A model generated the notes under the pieces. The model did no database searches, was not told the origin of the DNA, and worked only from the letters and a program-made list of their open reading frames with translations. Positions 47,064 through 58,259 of a stretch of 64,000 nucleotides of DNA are shown here, in pieces. Both the position numbers and the translations under genes were made by a program. The stretch is from contig CM068370.1 of the NCBI GenBank assembly GCA_034769895.1, positions 40,629,844 to 40,693,843 of the forward strand, in the 5' to 3' direction. Origin of the DNA: Magicicada septendecula (Eukaryota; Arthropoda; Insecta; Hemiptera; Cicadidae). Numbering within the stretch: the stretch's first letter is position 1; every line of letters begins with the position of its first letter.

Positions 47064-48490
47064 TCAGTGGTGCACAACCTTTCAACATCCGAGGGCCACT
47101 AAAAACTTTTACATGATTATGGCAGGCCACAATGCGACTTCCCTCCATTTCACTAACCACCTACCTAACCTTTCCCCTTATCCTAATATTTCCAGTAGCA
47201 TTTCCGTGAAAGATAATGCTTCTAATTGAAGAGCGTTTTCTAACATCTCTCATAAATAAGTAAGTAAACTTAACACAGCTACATTTAAACTAGCTCTATT
47301 GAATAATTAAAAACTCACCTGAAAAAACGTTTGAGGTCACAAAATAATACAGCTATCAGATTCCAAAATCGAAATTTTAATTTGTAAAGAAATGCTTTTA
47401 AAACAATCATTTAAAAAACACGTAATTTTAAAAATCAGTTTCACTTTTTTTAGTTTACTTTTAAAAGACACACAATTGCAATAAAATTATTAATTTGAAA
47501 GAAAGCACAACACTATTATTTGTTACAGAGGAAACTAATTTAGAGCCTAATGAGAGACTTGACACTGTTTGTTTTTCACTTGTCTGTCTATATCGGGTTC
47601 AATGTTGGATACAGCAATTCGCAAGTTTCCCTCCAAATGTTCATCAGTCAGACGGGAATGACCTCTTGATTTGATCTGTTTTGTCAAAGAAAAAGACTGC
47701 TCGCATAAGTAGGTACTTCCAAATAATGTTGCCGTTTTTTAGAGAATGATTGTTCAATGCTTTCATTTCTTCAGGTAAGTAATTTTTATAAAAATCCAGT
47801 AGAGAAACCTCAGAAAATTTTGTCTTCAATTCAGAGTTCGATTGAAGATCAATTAGCTCCATCTGGAAATCAATGGGCACTATCTCAACGTCAGTAGTGA
47901 ATGATAGAGCAAACATATCAAACAATTTCTCAAATTTTCTCATATCTTGAAATCGACGTTTAAACTCATTTTGAAGATTCTCTATAAGTGAGGCATATTT
48001 AGTGAAGTTAATGGTTGTTCAGAACTTGCTGCAAAACTATTCATTGTAGAAAAATGTGTCAGTAGCCCAGACGTCAGCTGTGACTGCCATAAAATCAGTT
48101 TAACCTCAAACGATTTTATTAAGTAAAACAGATTGTGTATCATGTTATTTTTTCCTTCAAGTTTGGTATTTAGCTCGTTCAGATGTTGGGTTGTGTCAAC
48201 TAGGAAAGATAAATCACACACCCATTCATTGTTCTCAAAGTCTGCTACCAGATTCTCATCACGGCTTTTCAAAAAGAAAATTATCTCTTTACGCAGGTCA
48301 TACACTCGTTTCAGCATTGTTCCTGCACTAAGCCAACGAACTTGTGTAAAATAAAGAATATCGTCATACTGGGTGTCTTAATTGTAATAGGAATTCTCAG
48401 AATTGGCGATGAGTGAGTCCTCTGGAACGAAGAAAATTGATTACTTTGATCACTGCTTTCATCACATGCTCCATATGAATAGTTTGTGCA
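47064..48490 (-). pseudogene. hAT element remnant with transposase C-terminal half
   Basis: The + strand begins CAGTGGTGCACAACCTTTCA, a hAT-type terminal repeat. Minus strand frames read KRVYDLRKEIIFFLKSRDEN, LNELNTKLEGKNNMI (about 48150), KSFEVKLILWQSQL, MRKFEKLFDMFALSFTT, then TDEHLEGNLRIAVSNIEPDI near 47580-47650. This is the order of the C-terminal half of ZBED/SPIN-like hAT transposases, ending in the dimerisation region. Frameshifts lie at about 47715 and 47960. The other terminal repeat was not found. Confidence 0.75.
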
Positions 48491-48716
48491 CAAAGTTTCC
48501 CTTGGTGTAAAATGCAGAGGAATGCGACTATATCATTGCCCATGTTTTTGAAAACATGGGAAAAAAAACGACTTTTTTCATGTTTTGAGTGTAGTACAAT
48601 CAGAATCTGCAATAATCTCGAAAACGATTTTTTTTGCCATCACCATACTTCCATTTCCTTAAGGAATATGGAAGTAAAAGTCGTTTTCCGAAAAGTGTCT
48701 GTGTGAAGATTTTTTT

Positions 48717-49165
48717 TCTATGGCAAACGATAACTACCGCAAATTCAAACAGAATCAAATAATTTTCTGCATACAGCCCTGATTTGTAGAGTACTCACGA
48801 CCTATTGTTTTTGGTGAAGATCGGTTGAGGGAAAGGGGTAGTTTACCTGCAACGTTTTTTTAACAAGGATATTTTCTATGGCAAACGATTACAGCCGCAA
48901 ATTCAAACAGAATCAAATAATGTTTTGCATACAGCCCTGATTTGTAGAGTACTCAAGACCTATTCTTTTTGGTGAAGATCGGTTAAGGGGAAGGGGTAGT
49001 TTACCTGCAACGTTTTTTTATCAAGCGTATTTTCTATGGCAAACGATAATAGCCGGAAATTCAAACAGAATCAAATAATTTTTTGCATACGTCCCTGAAT
49101 TGTAGAGGTCTCAAGGACTTTCGATTTTGGTGAAGATCGGTTAAGGGGAAGGGGTAGTTTACCTG
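48717..49165. repeat. 158-bp tandem repeat, almost 3 copies
   Basis: TCTATGGCAAACGAT starts at 48717, 48875 and 49033, exactly 158 bp apart each time. Each unit includes AATTCAAACAGAATCAAATA and GGTGAAGATCGGTT. Copies differ by a few per cent. Confidence 0.9.
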
Positions 49166-49470
49166 CAACCTTTTACGTTTTAACAACAGTAAAGTACTTG
49201 AAAATTCATTTAAACTTTTTCAAACAATGGTAATTGTTAAAAATAAAAAAATGTTGTTGCCAGGGAATAAAATTATAATTTTTTCATTTTAATGTAAATT
49301 ATGTATGAGTTAATATCTTTATATATATAATTCTTCTGTACGTGTGTATGTCACTGAACTCCTCCATGTATAAAATAATATATCGTTCGTGGCAGGTAAG
49401 CATATCTCAGTTATGTAATGTTTACATTTCCATTTTATTATTATGCCTACAGCAATAAAAAGGCAGGTAA

Positions 49471-49538
<68 letters not shown>

Positions 49539-50019
49539 TCACGTTATTTCTGGCCTCACTCATGTTTATTTTGTTACATTTGCACGCTTTTTAAATGGAA
49601 AGTGCCGAAAACCACACCAACATAACGCGTGCAAGCCGAAAAAATGGACATCAATTTGCTTCCTGTGGATCGCTGGGCAATGTAACTGCACGTGTTTACA
49701 GAGGAACGATTCATAGACAGACTTCTCGTCTTTCGGGAATGAACCCTCTGCAGGATGCTGAGGGTCCATGAGTAACTTCGGAGCGCTCCTTCTTTTTCGC
49801 GTGTTTGTTCTGTGAAACGTACACTGTAGATTCGCAGCTTTACTCTAAGCAACGCTCAATAGGAAATGTTGAAAATTTTTGTCCACAGTGTACCCTCATT
49901 CACACTAAACCTGCTCTGATGTTTTAATTACGGACATCATAGTATTAAAACTTTGGAAACTTGAGCACTACTTAATGGAGATCAATCATTAACTTATACA
50001 AGCCATTAATTTTATGCAT
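49166..50019. other. Spacer with (CA)n at 49472-49536
   Basis: A 65-bp CA microsatellite; from about 49560 to 49860 the sequence is less AT-rich, but no domain is readable. Confidence 0.4.
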
Positions 50020-50260
50020 ATATTTTATATATGTGTGTACAACGTTATCGGCAACAAAGAAGTAGTTTTTGTTAAAATTCCTTCCCGGGATATTTGGCCG
50101 TAGTCCAATGTTTTCTACAAAACCAGACGTTTCGGCAATGCCATCGACTTCCATCATCAGTGAAAATCGAGTGCGATAACGTGAGGTGGTATACGTTAGT
50201 GACCACAGTACTGTGGTTAAGGCTGAAGCAGTAAGTAGAAAGAAGTAGTTTCTATGGTAA
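50020..50260 (-). mobile_element. PLE terminal fragment inside the pogo/Tigger remnant
   Basis: Minus strand carries CACTGATGATGGAAGTCGAT, GGCATTGCCGAAACGTCTGG and a following TTTTGTAGAAAACATTGGAC. The CTGATGA and GAAACG blocks have the spacing of PLE hammerhead-like ends, but stem II is poor. Confidence 0.45.
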
Positions 50261-50308
50261 TATTTCATTTCGAAAATGATTTTAAATATAAATCTTAGAA
50301 TATGGAAG

Positions 50309-51418
50309 TCATGTATGGTTCTCCATACCGATATTTTCATTTCCCGTAGTCTTTACTGTTACAGATTTGGTTTCCTTTTGGTCCACCGTAATGTTAGAGG
50401 TCATGTCAAAAAATACGGCCGTTTCATAGGCATTTCCCATGTGTTCAAGTGAATAATTATGCTTGTTGCGTAACGTAATGACAAACCGCTCATACTGAAG
50501 GAGTTTTTCTTTGTAGTCACTCGGTAGTTTTTGCGCGAGGGATGTACGTTGTCTAAGCGCAAATCCATTTCGTCCCATCATTCGACTTATCCACCCGAAG
50601 CTGGTTTTGAAACCGGAGACTTTTAATTCTTCTGCGATTTCTAAAGCTTTTAATTTTAAAACGTGTCCCTAAGGACAGGGAGTCCTTGCCTTCTTAAAAG
50701 CCGTACGTATGCACAGACGCTGGACTCTACTGCTACAAAACGCCCAACTTGAGGTCCCGTTAATGCTCGCCGCGCAGTATTTGCATTCAAAAGCCGTTCC
50801 TTCTGTTTTCTCCATCGTCGAATACAGGATTCGTCAATACCGAATTTTCTTGCGGCTTGGCGATTGCATGTTGTATCACAATTAATTTATAATTCGCATC
50901 GTACGTATTACGTTTATTTTTTGGAATTTAATTTGACTGCGTCCCTTTAGTCTCCACAATATCACTCATACCGCAAACGCATTACAAAAACGCCAATGAA
51001 AACAGAGTACAGATAAGCGATGTTGTCGCTGTTACAACAGAAGACCACACTGGCAGTGTACCCCGTATTTAGAAACATGTTACTTACACCCCCTCTAGTC
51101 ATCCTTTGTCTTGCCGGCTACAGAAGGGTGCGAGCACGCGCGCGGGCGCAGGCACGTACACTTTTTCTTCCTATTCTTTGTTCAGTTTGCTGTTAAAACA
51201 TACGGTTGCAGTCATAAATCATAATGCCAGAGTTAACAACAACCAGGCAAACTGCTGTTGCTTAGGCAGTAAACAACTCATAGATACCAAAAGCGTTCGT
51301 CCCGCCAAAAGTCAGGTATAACTTCGAATTTCGTTAGCGGGCGAATGCAAGCCGCAGACCAAATTAGCGACCATGTTTTTAGGAGAAAAAGTGTGGCTTG
51401 TATTCGGAACAATACGGT
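50309..51418 (-). pseudogene. pogo/Tigger-like transposase remnant
   Basis: The minus strand starts near MSDIVETKGTQSN (50970), then ANRQAARKFGIDESCIRRWR (about 50820-50880), ALTGPQVGRFVAVESSVCAY, GRNGFALRQRTSLAQKLPSD (about 50560) and VFFDMTSNITVDQKETKSVT (about 50370-50420), which holds the first catalytic Asp. The order HTH, CENP-B-like DNA-binding, DDE start is that of Tigger elements. The right terminal sequence, TACCGTATTGTTCCGAATAC on the minus strand, ends at about 51418. The remainder of the DDE domain is missing. Confidence 0.75.
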
Positions 51419-52040
51419 AATAATAACACAAACGTGAAATGGTTTAGAATGATTTTAAAAAATTTATTAATTAAAAATTGTCTATTCTGTTGCGATTTAA
51501 AAATATCATTATTATTCGCATGTGTGTAGCCGTAGCGCACATCTAGTTATTAACATATAAGTAATAATCTCGTATTACACATAGAACATAATATACACTC
51601 TTATACTACAATAAACATTTGTTATTATATAATATTGCTCTCGACTTGGTCATTACTGTGATAACTATTAGATTATCTAATCTCTTTTTAATAATCTATT
51701 TTCTTTTGATTATATTGCATATGCATTGCTTTGTTTTCTAATAAAAATTTACTATTTACTTTCATATTAATTCAAATATCATTGATTCAATTATTATTCA
51801 AGATTAGAAAATTTACTACTTTTCTTTCATATTACTTTAAATATCATTGATTAAATTATTTCTCAAAATTATACTTTTATGTGTTTAAACATTACTCTAA
51901 AACTACTATACAAATAAACATTTACATTTCCAAAAATTATTAACTCATCTTTGAATTATATTGTCTTTCTTTTTACATAGTTAATTGTCTTTACGTGAGT
52001 CTTTTTGTTTTTACAAATACATGGTTTTGTTTCACCTTAT
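51419..52040. other. AT-rich spacer
   Basis: No recognised feature. Confidence 0.4.
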
Positions 52041-52430
52041 TTGTCATGGTAATACTCAGAGTATCCTCTTCGGTCCTAGGTCCTCGATCCTGGATGCTCC
52101 TCTGTTGTCGTGTAGTCCTGGAGTTCTTGATCCTCGTCCTTCAGATCCTCTCCGTAGTCCATTGCCTCGTTCCGTACGCTGGACTCTATTCCATGTATTT
52201 GGCTGCTGCCTCGTATCCCGTCATGGCCTCAGGTTGCAGGTGCTCTCACGAAAGTGATGAGTAGTCGTGAAGAACCTCCAGCTGCTGCTGTGGTTGATAG
52301 AAAAAGAGTTGTTGTCTCCGGCTGCCACGGTAGTTGTACGAGAAAGAGAAATAAGCTGGTGCGTCTCGAGTATTTGTACCCTAGGGCGCAAACATCATGT
52401 TTCGACAATATTCTGCAGGTCTCAGTCTAT
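52041..52430. other. GC-richer island, not recognised
   Basis: A sharp rise in GC with TCCTCG-rich repeats (about 52060-52160). Overlapping open frames cross it (51985-52264 and 52254-52700), but none gives a recognisable protein. Could be a piece of an LTR or another TE. Confidence 0.35.
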
Positions 52431-53379
52431 TGTTGGCGTCCCTTTCTAAACACGATTATTTTCACACTTATTTCACTTATCTTCGCAACATGCGAAGTCT
52501 TTTACAAATTACCCGATATTCATCTTGTCGGTAATTTTTATGTGTTCACTGTGTATAAACCGTTTTTCCCTATCTTAATTAATATAAGTTTTATTTATAT
52601 TTATTTTCACTATATTTGCACTTTTTATTATTTTCGCACTATTTTTTGTACACACGTGCGTCTTTATTTTATACACACTGTGGCGTATTTGGTTTTGTGA
52701 TATTATGCACACACTCTTTACAATTTAAAATAATTCATATAATTAATAACGTTCATTTAGGGGTGACGCTTTACAGGATTCAACTGGTCTCACACACATG
52801 TAAAATACACGTGTACACACAGACACAGCGGCGTGGCGTGATCAACTTGTCCAAGCATGATATTTGGTTGTTCCATTTACAGTTCAGATTGAAAGCTGAA
52901 TTATTATTACTAACAATATGAATTATTTATTTAATTTTATTAATTATCTTAATTAATTGTGCAATGCACAGTACCCTATACATTTGTAAACATTGTTTAT
53001 AGCTTCTGTTGTCGCTGTCCGATTTCCAGACTTTCCAATATTTTTTGTCCTGACAATGTTCTTTGGTCAGATTCCTCGCACTTAGAGCTTTCTGGATACT
53101 CTCTCCCTATGATCGTCTGGGTCTTCCCCTCTTCCTCTTCTCTGGGGGTAACCATTCCATTATCCTTTTTGGCGATTTTATTTTTGCAAATGGAAAAGAA
53201 AGACTGTGTAATACTTTAGCTGGCATGCATAAATACACTTACTATACATTATGTGCATACATGGAATTTAAAATCTGAGGAGTTTATGAACAAAAGAGAG
53301 TTGAAGGCAAAGGACTGTTGCTTCACCCAACATTTTATATGGTAGTAATGGGAGACAGTAAACAAAAATAAATAAAACA
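52431..53379. other. AT-rich spacer
   Basis: No recognised feature; frames here are hydrophobic chance ORFs. Confidence 0.35.
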
Positions 53380-53419
53380 AAAGTAAAATAGTTAAATGTG
53401 ATGGTGTGTAGAAACTTGG

Positions 53420-53970
53420 CAGTAGTGCAAATAATAGAAGGTGTCTTTGCCGATGACTTGGTTATAGTTGCAAGTTAAAGAGAAAAATGATACACAACAG
53501 GGAGATATAGAAAAGTGAGGTTGAAGTGAGAAGTCTAGAGATTGACAAAAATAAACTGATGATAGGCGAAACAAGATATTAAAATAACATTTCAACTAAA
53601 TTATAGACAGCTAAGAAAGTTGATGCATTCAAATATTTGGAAGAGATAAGTAGGAGGATATGATAAGAATTGGGGCTGAAGTACATAATAGAGTAATGAT
53701 TTTAATATGTGGAGGTGGGGGTTGGGTTCTAACAGAGCAGTTGAAAAACAGATTGCAAGCAGTGGAAATGAAATTCTTAAGAGGTGTGAAGGATATCACC
53801 AGACGTGGTAGGCTTTTAAGTGATATGGTGAGAATGAAGCTGGAGGTTAAACTGCTGATCAAGCGTATAGCAACAGCGGTTGAAACAGTTTGGACACATG
53901 GTGAGGATGGTACAGGAGAGATGAGCAAAAAGGTATGGCAAGTAAGGGGGTTGGAGGAAAGAACAAGGTA
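53420..53970 (+). pseudogene. LINE reverse transcriptase remnant
   Basis: Reads VFADDLVIVAS followed by a stop at about 53443-53478, the catalytic FADD block. Then GGGWVLTEQLKNRLQAVEMK, FLRGVKDITRRGRLLSDMVR and MKLEVKLLIKRIA (about 53715-53870). This is the standard C-terminal series of insect non-LTR ORF2. The second part is open for 103 codons; the first has several stops. Confidence 0.75.
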
Positions 53971-54329
53971 AAACCAATAAAAAAGATGAATTGATATCCA
54001 TTCCATGAGTGCTGCTTTTCTGAACTGAATACACAGAATGCTGAAAGACAAAAAGAAAGGAACAAAGTTTATATAATCATTTATATTGTTTATATTCTTG
54101 TTTGTAGTTTATATCACCATTTGTTATTAGCATTGTTTGTTTTATTGTTGTGCAACTGTCTATATTGTATGTTATGTATTTTTTATTTGAATAACCTGAA
54201 TATTTCCAACTAAAATAAGGTTTTTAAAATAATAATAGTAGGATAATAATAATAATTATTATTATATTTTATTATAATTCAATCACTTTCTGCTACAGTC
54301 TGTTTCTTGATGTATATAATACATTTAAT
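53971..54329. other. AT-rich spacer
   Basis: Nothing recognised. Confidence 0.4.
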
Positions 54330-54372
54330 ATTTATAAATAAATTTACCTCAAGATATACTTTTTTCCTTATT

Positions 54373-54414
54373 AGGAACATGTTTCAAGAGCTCCCGTGCT
54401 CTCATCTTCAGCCT
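54373..54414 (-). ncRNA. Hammerhead-like motif, left arm
   Basis: Minus strand: AGG, CTGAAGA, T, GAGAGC...GCTCTT (one G-U), GAA, ACATGT palindrome, T, CCT. Stem I is only 3 bp. Confidence 0.45.
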
Positions 54415-54603
54415 TCGCGAGCTTGCGTCTGGTGAAGTATTTGTGTGTTGGCTGGATGCTATTATGGTTGTTTGTTGGTCAAAATACAAATACATATACC
54501 ACAATCACACACAATAATACAACTTTAAAATACCAGAGACCAACAAACAACCATAATAGCATCCAACCAACACACAAACACTTCACCAGACGCAAGATCG
54601 CGA

Positions 54604-54645
54604 AGGCTGAAGATGAGAGCACGGGAGCTCTCGAAACATGTTCCT
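54604..54645 (+). ncRNA. Hammerhead-like motif, right arm
   Basis: AGG, CTGAAGA, T, GAGAGC/GCTCTC (6 bp, perfect), GAA, ACATGT palindrome, T, CCT. Core residues are all present; the cleavage-site base would be U, and stem I is 3 bp. Confidence 0.5.
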
Positions 54646-54690
54646 AATAAGGAAAAAAGTATATCTTGAGGTAAATTTATTTATAAATAT

Positions 54691-55399
54691 TAAAATTTAT
54701 TATAATTATAAAAATTTTATGATTTGTAGATTTTTATTGAAGACAGTTGTTTCTACTACTGGTAAACATAAAATTATTCAGTACATGTGAAGTATAGATT
54801 GAAAAATTAATGTAAGCTCCCACAGCAGAAATTTATATTCCAAAACTTTATAGCAACATATCTAAAATAAAGTACTACAAAATTTTAATTAAAATTTAAA
54901 AACAGATCTCAACCATCACCGTGTAATTTTTTAAAAGCATCGTTTCAGCTACATGACAAATCAGTAACAGTCTTCAGGCAAATTATTGTAAAAAGTAAAA
55001 ATTATATAAACACTATGTCAGCAATAGAGAAGAATCCCATATGATAAAGCAAAATTGTGAATGAAGACAACTACCGATTTCTGTGTAGACAAAACATTGC
55101 TTTACAAACATCGGTCATGTTCAAACATCTGTTTTTCAAATTTGAATGCAAATATTCTGTCACTATAAATGTTTAAAGATAAGAATTCTCATTATCCACA
55201 TCTATACTATAATAAGAGCTCTTAAGCTATTATTGATTCAGACTTCTAGAACACTCCTTATCATGTTCAGTTAAGAAAAGGAAATACAGTATATTTTGGA
55301 GTTTTAAAGAATATGATTTTAGCTTTTAAAGACCAAATTAATTTTTGAGAGATTTTAAAATATTTCTAATATAAAACCCCGTCAAGAGGTGTATCATAT
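54691..55399. other. AT-rich spacer
   Basis: Nothing recognised. Confidence 0.4.
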
Positions 55400-55880
55400 T
55401 GTCACAGGACAAATGACGCCAATTGTATGCCTCTTCGTTTTTTGGTGACCCTTAGAAGGGCCGTGTGGCGAGGACGCCAACTCCGATGTGTGTTCCTGCC
55501 TAGCTGTGCTGTGATGTTCAGTGGCTGCTCCCACTGTTCGTGGCATACTACGGTCCTCCATCGGTATGTAGAGCCCACTGCCGTCCAGATGATCTCCATC
55601 ACTTGTTCGTCACAGGGCAAGAAAGCGATGAAAGGCCGTTCTTCTCTTCTTCCGGTTGGCTCCGTGTGGTCTGATGGAGTGCGCCAAAAAATTCTAGCGG
55701 TGCTCTCTTTATGCCCTGACAGGATGAGTGCCATGAGCCTATCAGAGTGCTGCTGATCCCTGATTGGCTCACTGTAAGCTTGTCAGATGTTACGTGCCCA
55801 CCAGGTGTTCATGGCAACCTCTCGGCTGGTACCGGGGAGCAGATGTTTGGCTCGCTGCCGTCATAGTATACAAGATATTC
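55400..55880. other. GC-rich island of unknown origin
   Basis: About 480 bp with much higher GC than its surroundings and open frames of about 110 codons on both strands (55427-55756 +, 55402-55734 -). Neither protein is recognised. Overlapping long frames on both strands are what GC-rich sequence gives by chance. It lies shortly upstream of SUCLA2 exon 2. Confidence 0.4.
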
Positions 55881-56230
55881 CAAACACATTTAAAATATTT
55901 GAGCTTTCTAACTCTAGTAGAGGATGAGAACAATATTTTTGTTACGACATAACGATGACTGGGAAATAAGAAGAAAAACTTTTAACGTATAACATGAATC
56001 CTGTGAATGTCATTAAATTCCTTTATATGTATTTGAGGAATGGGTATTTTTGGTTGACACAAATAGCTCATAATATGGAATAATTATTCTAGTTAAGAAT
56101 TGTTAAACTTTAATTAGAGAATGTTGCAGTTTTATGTTTATAAAAGTTTACAAAACTGTGTTGTTTATGACATTTGCTGTATATTTGCATCTTATGCACA
56201 GTTATGACAAAGACGTTTAAACTTTTCCAG
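55881..56230. other. End of SUCLA2 intron 1
   Basis: AT-rich and pyrimidine-rich before the acceptor TTTCCAG at 56224-56230. Confidence 0.5.
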
Positions 56231-56505
56231 GTACTGGGTGCCAGCTCTCCTACACTACCATGGAATCATCAGCACCAGCAGAAAAGAAATCTGAATGTTC
56301 ACGAGCACATCAGTTACACATTACTGAAGGAAGCTGGTATTCCTGTCCCACAATTTGGTGTAGCAAAAACAAAACAAGAAGTTGGTGCAATAGCCAAAAA
56401 ACTCAATGTTAAAGACCTTGTCCTGAAAGCCCAGGTACTTGCCGGTGGTAGAGGGAAAGGACACTTTAAAGGAGGTCTGAAAGGCGGTGTCCGTATGGTG
56501 TTTAC
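56231..56505 (+). CDS. SUCLA2: Succinate-CoA ligase [ADP-forming] beta subunit, exon 2
   Basis: After the acceptor CTTTTCCAG the exon reads [80 protein letters not shown] and [11 protein letters not shown], and stops at a GTAAGG donor (56506). [19 protein letters not shown] and [12 protein letters not shown] are the N-terminal ATP-grasp signatures of the succinyl-CoA synthetase beta subunit. The VLGSS-type lead-in and KRNLNVHE resemble the ADP-forming form more than the GDP-forming SUCLG2. The enzyme works in the mitochondrial matrix, converting succinyl-CoA to succinate with ATP formation, as an alpha-beta dimer with SUCLG1. The exon ends after two bases of a Thr codon. Later exons are not in the window. 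Confidence 0.92.
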
Positions 56506-56643
56506 GTAAGGAATATATTTCAAATTAATCAGATATATTTATCAATGAAATTTTTGAATATATTTTTTAACACTGTAAATACATACATACATATATATTT
56601 AAGAAATTTAAACGATGAATACAATTTAGTGGTTAAGTCTAAC

Positions 56644-56770
56644 TTTTGCTAAACTTGTGTTGCTACCATCTTTCCATCTGTTGTTTCCATCTGAAGATGA
56701 GCCGAGAGGCTTGAAAGCACTCATGGAAGTGTAAGTGAGTATTAGTGGTAGCAACACAAGTTTAGCAAAA
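56644..56770 (+). mobile_element. Short palindromic element with a hammerhead ribozyme, SUCLA2 intron 2
   Basis: Perfect 24-bp inverted arms (56644-56667 and 56747-56770, starting TTTTGCTAAACTTGTGTTGC) enclose one hammerhead motif. No coding capacity. It may be a PLE terminal-repeat derivative or a small non-autonomous ribozyme-bearing retroelement. Confidence 0.65.
56685..56728 (+). ncRNA. Hammerhead ribozyme motif in SUCLA2 intron 2
   Basis: Stem I TTCCAT/ATGGAA (6 bp, perfect); core CTGAAGA; stem II GAGCC-GAGA-GGCTT; GAA; stem III AGCACT (probably AGCGCT before CpG decay, a palindrome); cleavage-site C at 56722. An extra T lies between the core and stem II, as in the other copies with this layout. 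Confidence 0.7.
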
Positions 56771-58259
56771 ATATATATTAAGAAATGTTTGCATGTACAT
56801 TAAGTGCACACCCGATGATTGTGGAGTACTATGCGAAACAAATTGAACTCTTTTTATTCTTTAATTTAATACAACAGTTTTCCATATATAGAAACATATG
56901 CAAACCCCTTCTATTTTTATTACTGGTCAATAGTAGTGTTACGGTTTTCTTTCTCTAGTTTCTAATACACGATTTTGCAGTGTCATTTTATTGTCTGGGT
57001 GGTCAACAGTTTCCAATTTTTTTGATGGTACTTAGTTTTGTAGTTCATAATTCGATGCAAATGTCTCACGAAACTGTTTATTACCATTTATGCTAAGCCA
57101 TTAGGCCTACTTATATTCTGTTCACTTTCTATTCACACACATACATATGTATAGCAAAATTGAAAGTTAAAGTTAATGTTTGTAAATGTGTCACCACAAA
57201 TCTGTGTGTGTGTGTACAGTCACACAGCTGGCTTAAAAAAAAGAATTATACGTTTATTGTTTTCGACATAAATCAAATAATAATAATATTGTAATTGTAT
57301 TACTATAGAAATCAAGCAAATGATATGTACTGTTCACACAAATCGGAATTTGTTGCTGTTACATATCAGAATGTTTTATAAACATATCTGAGTGTTGTTT
57401 TGTTCTGACATTGTGTACTGCTGAGATGTAAAAAGTTACAGCCTTCCTGACTGTTCTTATCGCAATGGAATTTGCAAACTGTACACTTCCACTCCTTAAT
57501 TACACTTGACTATCTCTACAGTTTATCATTACATAAAGGAACGCGTTCTTCGCATTAATTTAATTCCAAGAATCTTTTTAATCCTGGACAACAAAAAACT
57601 GTTTATTATTACTTCCTATGCTTGACTATGAATAACTTTCCTGTCTTTGCTAGTTGAAGGAGAAGTATCCATTTTAACAAATCTCATTACTGGATGATAA
57701 CACAAATAATTACGATAATACATAATTACAGAATAAAAACTACCAACAGAAGTTAACTAAAAAATTAAATAGCTAATAAAAATGAGTGACTGTAAAACAA
57801 CGATACAATTAATAATAAATTGAAATAATAATAACAAATGCAAGACTGACATAGTACGTCACACAGTAACTAACATTATACGGGTAACTAAAACATCACA
57901 TGCAAGTTGGCTATACCTTCACTTGTTTACCAGCTGATTCACTGTTACGCTTCTGCCATTCACAATTTCAAAGTGGACTCGTTCATCCATAAATTGGTTT
58001 CTGCGCATATGCCCTTAACTTTCAATTTTACTGTACATGCATGTGTGTACAGCAAATTAGAGTCAATGCCTCTCATTTCACAGCATGAGTCACGTACTGT
58101 GCATTTTTTTCATATTAAGAATTTGACAATTTTCCAGTGGAATCAGACGATGTTCATCATTTGCAAAGTCTAAGTAAAAATCTAAGAAAAACGGTACCAA
58201 ACATAATATGAGTGTAAACGAATACCAGCTTTCACAGTCAGTGTTTACATAATCACAAT
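56771..58259. other. SUCLA2 intron 2 spacer
   Basis: AT-rich; no recognised feature. Confidence 0.4.

Larger units (their letters stand above)
54330..54690. mobile_element. PLE-type inverted repeat (about 160-bp arms)
   Basis: Arms run from TTTATAAATAAATTTACCTC inward through CCTTATTAGGAACATGTTTC to TTTGTTGGTC and back. The loop has an ACACACAATAATACAAC stretch. Each arm carries a hammerhead-like motif. The outer TAATATTTATAA-TAAATTTACCTCAAG block is also present next to the centre of the 1-4.9 kb palindrome. Confidence 0.7.

Noticed and set aside
54396-54647. 83-codon ORF across the PLE inverted repeat
   Set aside because: It runs through both arms and the loop of a palindrome, so the frame has no independent support.
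56174-56230. Upstream ATG of the SUCLA2 exon 2 frame as a start codon
   Set aside because: The segment before the TTTCCAG acceptor is intron-like and the protein similarity starts exactly at the splice site.
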